Position numbers and translations under genes: made by a program | Assembly (NCBI GenBank): GCA_026545765.1 | Contig: JAIFAC010000124.1 | Coordinates: 108,749 to 172,748 of the forward strand | Direction of reading: 5' to 3' | DNA from: Plantago major | Lineage: Eukaryota; Streptophyta; Magnoliopsida; Lamiales; Plantaginaceae | DNA: 64,000 nt | In this document: piece by piece, positions 59,291-64,000 of the stretch | Layout of the letters: the number at the start of each line of letters is the position of its first letter | How positions within the stretch are numbered: the stretch's first letter is position 1 | Notes under the pieces: model-generated | Database searches by the model: none | Told to the model about the DNA's origin: nothing | The model's input: the letters and a program-made list of their open reading frames with translations, nothing else

Positions 59291-61550
59291 CATTAATGTC
59301 TTGTTAGTTTGTTATGTTTTGCTATGTATTGTTATCTCTAGTGGAATAAGGAATGTTACTACTAGATGATCGTTGTTTTCAAGGTTTTCGTGATCAGCTA
59401 GGGACAAAAAGAAGTCGGCATGCCTCAACCCTTGTTAGTTGAAAAGGGTATGCACGGTGATGATGATGGACTTTGTTGGAGTTGTAAGGCCAAATTGTAA
59501 CCTAGGCTCATAGTTCATCCGGACCTATTAAAAGCCATGTTGTATTGGAATTTGGAAGTGTGTGGTTTAGTTTGTTTGTTGGACTCTCATACATAGCGGT
59601 CCTAGACCAAACCTGATGAGAAATCTAGCCTTATGTATTCGGATTATTGTGTTTTCATGATTTTGTATTTGAGATCTCATATTGGGGGCATACCCCTGTA
59701 ATGATGTACACTCTTTGGGCTTAATTGATTTTCAGTTTTGTGAGCAAAACATTGTGGAGTTTGGTGTTGAATGCAAAACTTTCAGAGTTTCAGGGACTTC
59801 GGTGTTTATTTTGTCACGCCAACCAAAGTATTTTGACGACCGTCATTTATCGTGAGATGGACTCACGCCAAGACGAAGCCTCAAATTTAGTTTCAAAACA
59901 TTTTGAAATAGTGGTACAAATAAGTAGTAGTATACCAGAGCTCCTAACAACCCATTTACAAACTATGAAAACTACTATACAGTCTTCCAATACATATTAG
60001 TACTACTCAAAATACAAAGACTACACTACAAAACTCATACTACACCAAAAGTCTACCGCCTTGACCCCAAGGTACTTCATCCAACGACTTAAGTAAACAT
60101 CTTAAAAGGTGTAAGGGTGAGCTCGTGACTTTTCTTGGATCAAACATCATAGTAAAGCATACTTATATATACACTCGCCAATAACACAATATAGTCAAAA
60201 TCATTTGCATAGAACGTTACCAAAACAATATCAATGTACATATTTTGCTCAATCAGACAATACACACTATGGCCACACGAACCATGGTGGCAGCCTTTCA
60301 CATAATAATAACAATGCCCTACCAAAGGGATAACAATACAATGTGAGATCTTCAAAAGCACGCCTCGAAAAGGCCCAAATAATTCATAGCATATCGATGA
60401 GCATAAACATATATTTCAATCCATGCTTTTGAACAAAATAATTTTTACACATCGCACTCACAATAAAGGCAAAAGCAATTTTGTGTACACATAATCGATC
60501 CATTTCAAAAGACTATTATACCAAGTCATACCTTAATATAATAACCATAACTTATTTGTCAAACTTTAATACTACATATATACGATAAAATAAAAATAAG
60601 AGTAAAAGTTTTAAAGAAACCCCATTACCTCAAAGTCGACTCGAATTTAAGTTTAACCTAACTAAACCACAAAAGCTCCTCTAATAACTTGCACCTCGAA
60701 TCCTCCGAAAATCACCACTATAATGTAAGAACCCAAATAAAGTAAAAATTACTAACAATATATTGGTAAATATTTCTTATAGCTGCAGGAACAGCCCGGA
60801 ACTGGTATAGGCGGAGTGAAGGTAAAAATTTGTATGAAGCTGATACTGAAAGTTTGTACCAAAACGAATTGATAAATTCTTCAACATAACTTGGACGATG
60901 GCCGGTCAACAAACATGAATTGATCAGGTGTTTGATTGGTAGTTTGTATAAAAACTTGTAATCTGCAAGAAAGGGTTACAAAACTAAAGTAATTAAGAAC
61001 TAAAGAAATAGCTAACCATAAAATTCTCAACCAAAATGCTCAGATTAAAGAAGCGATAACTTACACAAAATTGCAGCATCTGTGCGGCAAGACAGAAGAC
61101 TTGTTTTTGTATTTTTTTTTTTTTGAGTTAAATAAGGGTTTTGTAAATATATGAGCTCGACTTAAAAATCAAAATTGGTTTGGAATCATATTATTAGGTC
61201 CAGTCCACTATAAAAACAAAATAAAACTATAAAATCAATTTAAAAAAAATACGAGTTATTATATATTTAATAAAGTTCAAGGAGTATAATTACAAAAGGA
61301 AGAAGTTACATAACTGTCCAGAGTCATCTAAGTTGTTGGATGGGAAATACCATTAAAAAGCCCAACATCTACTGCTATTACTCTGAAGTTAGAAGGGAAG
61401 TTAAGAGGATTCATTTTGTTTAGTATTCTAATGTAACTCATTCTTTCTTCTTTTGTTTTTCTTTGTAACTGAGAACTGAGTTAGGGTTTGAGGGCTTAAT
61501 TCTTTGTGAGTGATATTCATGTGATTGTGAGTCATCGTGATTGAATTATC
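59291..61550. other. Spacer with possible old retrotransposon remnants
   Basis: GGGGGCATACCCC (59685-59697) followed by a T-rich tail recalls the 3' end of plant non-LTR elements. TGTCACGCCAACC at 59812 and GGTGTAAGGGTGAGCTCGTG at 60109 recall decayed Ty3/Gypsy LTRs. None has definable ends. No gene recognised. Confidence 0.35.
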
Positions 61551-62344
61551 TGTTAAGGTGTTTCCTTAGTTCGCTTAAGTCGTGATCCCGAGTAAACAAA
61601 AATGTCTTGATCCAATAGCAAAGGTACTAGAAGTCTTGATGTCTTACTTGAAGCTTCAACTAAGGACATGTACGAATACTCTTGTGTGTGTGCGCGGGGG
61701 GTAAGACCCGGTTTGCTAAGTGTCAAACCGGATTAAGACTTTACTGTAAGGAAGCTGAGGATAAGTGCATAATAATGAATTACCTTGTTTTGGGAATGTG
61801 TGCCATATATAGTCATTCAACAAAATGTGTATGTCTCTTCCGATCATGTCAGTGTAATAGAGATCAAAGCCACCAATGTCACTCTAGGCCCATATATATA
61901 ACATAATAGTGGGTCAATACCCATTTTGGGCTTCTTGGGGGCATTCGACTTTTCGGCACCGTAGGACTTTTTAGAGTTCCATACTTCCAGGTGGTGCGTC
62001 CCGAACTTCATTGAGCTCGTCCAGACCCTTGGTCCGAGCCTGTCACTTTCGTGTGAGCCATTTTGTGGTCTGGTGGTCTGTAAGAGGCAATGTGGTCCAG
62101 ACCAATGTCCGAACCACGCCAAATCCGAACCTGTGGAGATTGAGGATATCAAGGACTAGTAGTTATGCCATGGGCGACATCGGGACTCCCGCTCGGACCT
62201 TGTCTCGCTTAGTTCGCCTAGTCTTTTCCCACATGTCTCGAGGAAGCGGGTATTTATCCTGGGTGGGCTCGCACCCACCTTAGTTCGTCTTGAAACGTGC
62301 CTTTAAAGCGTACTTAACGGATTTGACATGTATCCGTATCAACA
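61551..62344 (-). mobile_element. Solo LTR of the A/B (Tat) family
   Basis: This 794-bp LTR begins TGTTAAGGTG and ends CCGTATCAACA. TTATC flanks it on both sides (61546-61550 and 62345-62349), a perfect 5-bp target duplication. It shares with B's LTR a G-run about 140 bases in, the block CCGGATTAAGACTTTACT, and the end TTAACGGATTTGACATGTAT. The middle is diverged, so it is an older or different subfamily. No internal region is present. Confidence 0.85.
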
Positions 62345-62349
62345 TTATC

Positions 62350-63378
62350 ATTCTTGTAACTCAATCCTTGCAACTCTTGTTGAATATAGTTGGAGTGATT
62401 CTCTTGAATGTAGGATTGATATAATCAATCCACGTAAGTATTTGGGTTATTGCTTTGTTGTGATTATCTGTGTTTTGAGATTGATTAAAGTGTTAAGCGA
62501 ATCGATTGTTGTGATTGACTATTTGATTGAAATCCTAGCAAAAATGTTCGTTGTTTTTTGGGTTGAACCAAAGAAAATATCAAGCATTTGTTTCACAAAT
62601 TCATGCATCCTTTTATGCAGCGCAGCATAGTTGGGATGTCATCATTATAATTACCACATTACTTGTCCTAAAGTATTGCAAGATACATTTAAGTGGATAA
62701 CATTCTCCAGTCTTTTAGTCGATAATTCCAACTTTAATATTATATCAAAAGCGCCCAAATTTATGGTGGTTGTCTAGTGATGATAATTGATTGTTCAAGA
62801 TGACTATAATTTCTGTAGAATAATTAATCACTTCCTACTCGTGGAGGACTTTGTTAGAATTAAACTACATATGTTGGATAACCTTTCCACTTCAGATAAG
62901 AATTTTTAAAAGGATGATGACCCAACTTAATAGTCATGAACTCTACGCCACTATATGAAATTATTGTGTTCTTCTTTTCTTAAGAATGCTGGATGAGATT
63001 ATTCAATGCAGAAAACTTATGTTTGAAATGTGATGCAATCAGTCTGGTTTTAGTGGCAGAGCTTTCTTGATAGCTTGAGTTTCCTGCTGCTGTTGCATAG
63101 GCCTTGTGTATTTTTGTCTTTGAGTCTACTTTGTAACATTTGCCAATGCATGAAACTTTTGACATTATATTTAACTAAAAACAATGTCGTAATGTAACAA
63201 ACGAACAATCCAAATGAAGACAGAACTTTGATACAGCCAATGTTTATACTTTCACATAATCCAAATGAAGACAGAACAGAAGAGATACAACCAAATTCCA
63301 AACACAACCAGAGCTGGGAATAAATTCAGGTACACAGATTCAAACATAAATCACATCAACCAGAAACAACTCACAACT
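62350..63378. other. Spacer downstream of the annexin gene
   Basis: No coding region recognised. It contains A/T-rich sequence and a short duplicated stretch ATCCAAATGAAGACAGAAC (63210 and 63259). It may include the 3' UTR of the annexin gene. Confidence 0.4.
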
Positions 63379-64000
63379 TCATGAATTATTATCATGTATA
63401 GAGTAGTTCAGTCTTGTTTCGAGCAGAGTGAGGAGGAAAGCCTCATAGTCGCCAGAAGTGTCTTTAGCAACAGCCTGATCAAGAGACACACTGTTTCTCT
63501 TGTAGTAAAGCTCCTTGATCTGCTTAAGGTTCACCTCAGCCCGTGTCACCACCACCGGTCAATGAGTCCTCATCAGTTCCAGCCTTTATTGATAGCATGA
63601 CTATTACCTGTAATCATATAAATGCATCATCTTAACTCAATATTCTGCCAAGTACATCATGATCACGGAATTACATGAGAAAACATGAAAATCTAAAATT
63701 CAAGAGAAATACCTTTCGAATACTTCAGGTGATCAGAGAAGCATCTGATAGCAGTGCGTATTGCTGCTAAGTAGCAAGCAGACGATTCATCTCTCAAAAC
63801 TGAAACAAGAAATCCATAAAAATCGAGTTACTCAAAGAATCAGACTGTTAAATATTAATTCCGCTTCAAGAATCAGACCGTAGAATATTTACCTTGGTGA
63901 TTGATGAGTTATGATCATCTTGAAGTTATTCAAAGTTGCTATGATCTGAGCTTTGCTCCTTGTAGTCAAGATCCTCACAACTTTTCCTACATGATCGAAA
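63379..64000 (-). pseudogene. Annexin, C-terminal exons (probably decayed), continuing past the right edge
   Basis: Three exons on -: beyond 64000 to 63893, 63799-63713 and 63607-63379, with GT-AG borders. The sequence follows plant annexins: [80 protein letters not shown], ending HDNNS. Annexins are Ca2+-dependent phospholipid-binding proteins of cytosol and membrane; GTDE belongs to the fourth-repeat Ca2+ loop. Two small register changes are visible: near 63915-63930, where the family would read DDHNSSITK, and at 63556-63558 between DSLT and VVVTR. Each looks like a 1-2 base loss, so this is a pseudogene or carries assembly errors. The 5' part is outside the window. Confidence 0.75.

Overview
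This is a piece of a plant nuclear genome, most likely a eudicot. It is AT-rich, carries intron-containing genes with GT-AG splice sites, and is dominated by nested LTR retrotransposons of plant lineages (Tat-type Ty3/Gypsy, SIRE-type Ty1/Copia, a Cassandra-like miniature). It also holds Stowaway MITEs, Mutator-like elements and a CACTA-type element. The species cannot be named from the sequence.

Layout. 1-20574: two related Tat-type Ty3/Gypsy elements. Element A (+ strand, cut by the window's left edge) occupies 1-5037 and resumes at 20447-20574. Element B (- strand, 5038-20446) sits inside A's 3' LTR and is flanked by a CCCCC target duplication. Both carry an accessory gene in antisense between pol and the 3' LTR, with its own TATA box and a 5'-UTR intron. 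B's copy is split by a solo SIRE-type LTR (8803-10200). 20575-22509: spacer with one Stowaway MITE.

22510-46190: a long LTR beginning TGTAAC is interrupted by a 21 kb SIRE-type Copia complex. The outer element D is on + (22678-43966, TSD TTTTG) and a second copy C lies inside it in inverted orientation (about 22743-31134). The long LTR runs on to 45812 through a second Stowaway MITE. A Met-tRNA primer site, a very short internal segment and an LTR-like sequence containing a degenerate 5S rRNA follow, as in Cassandra elements.

47518-59290: the host-gene part. Two tandem copies of a type-B response-regulator-like gene (receiver plus GARP/Myb DNA-binding domain) lie about 9 kb apart on +. Both have lost the phospho-accepting aspartate. 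Copy 1 (47682-48942) can encode receiver plus GARP; copy 2 (56846-58768) looks like a pseudogene. Between them lie a 966-bp Mutator-like element (50931-51896) and a second one (52067-55339) split by a CACTA-type element (53061-55273).

59290-64000: mostly spacer, with a solo LTR of the A/B family (61551-62344, TSD TTATC). The 3' end of an annexin gene or pseudogene lies on the - strand at the right edge (63379 to beyond 64000). The only host genes with recognisable products are the two response-regulator-like genes and the annexin; the rest is transposon-derived or unrecognised spacer.
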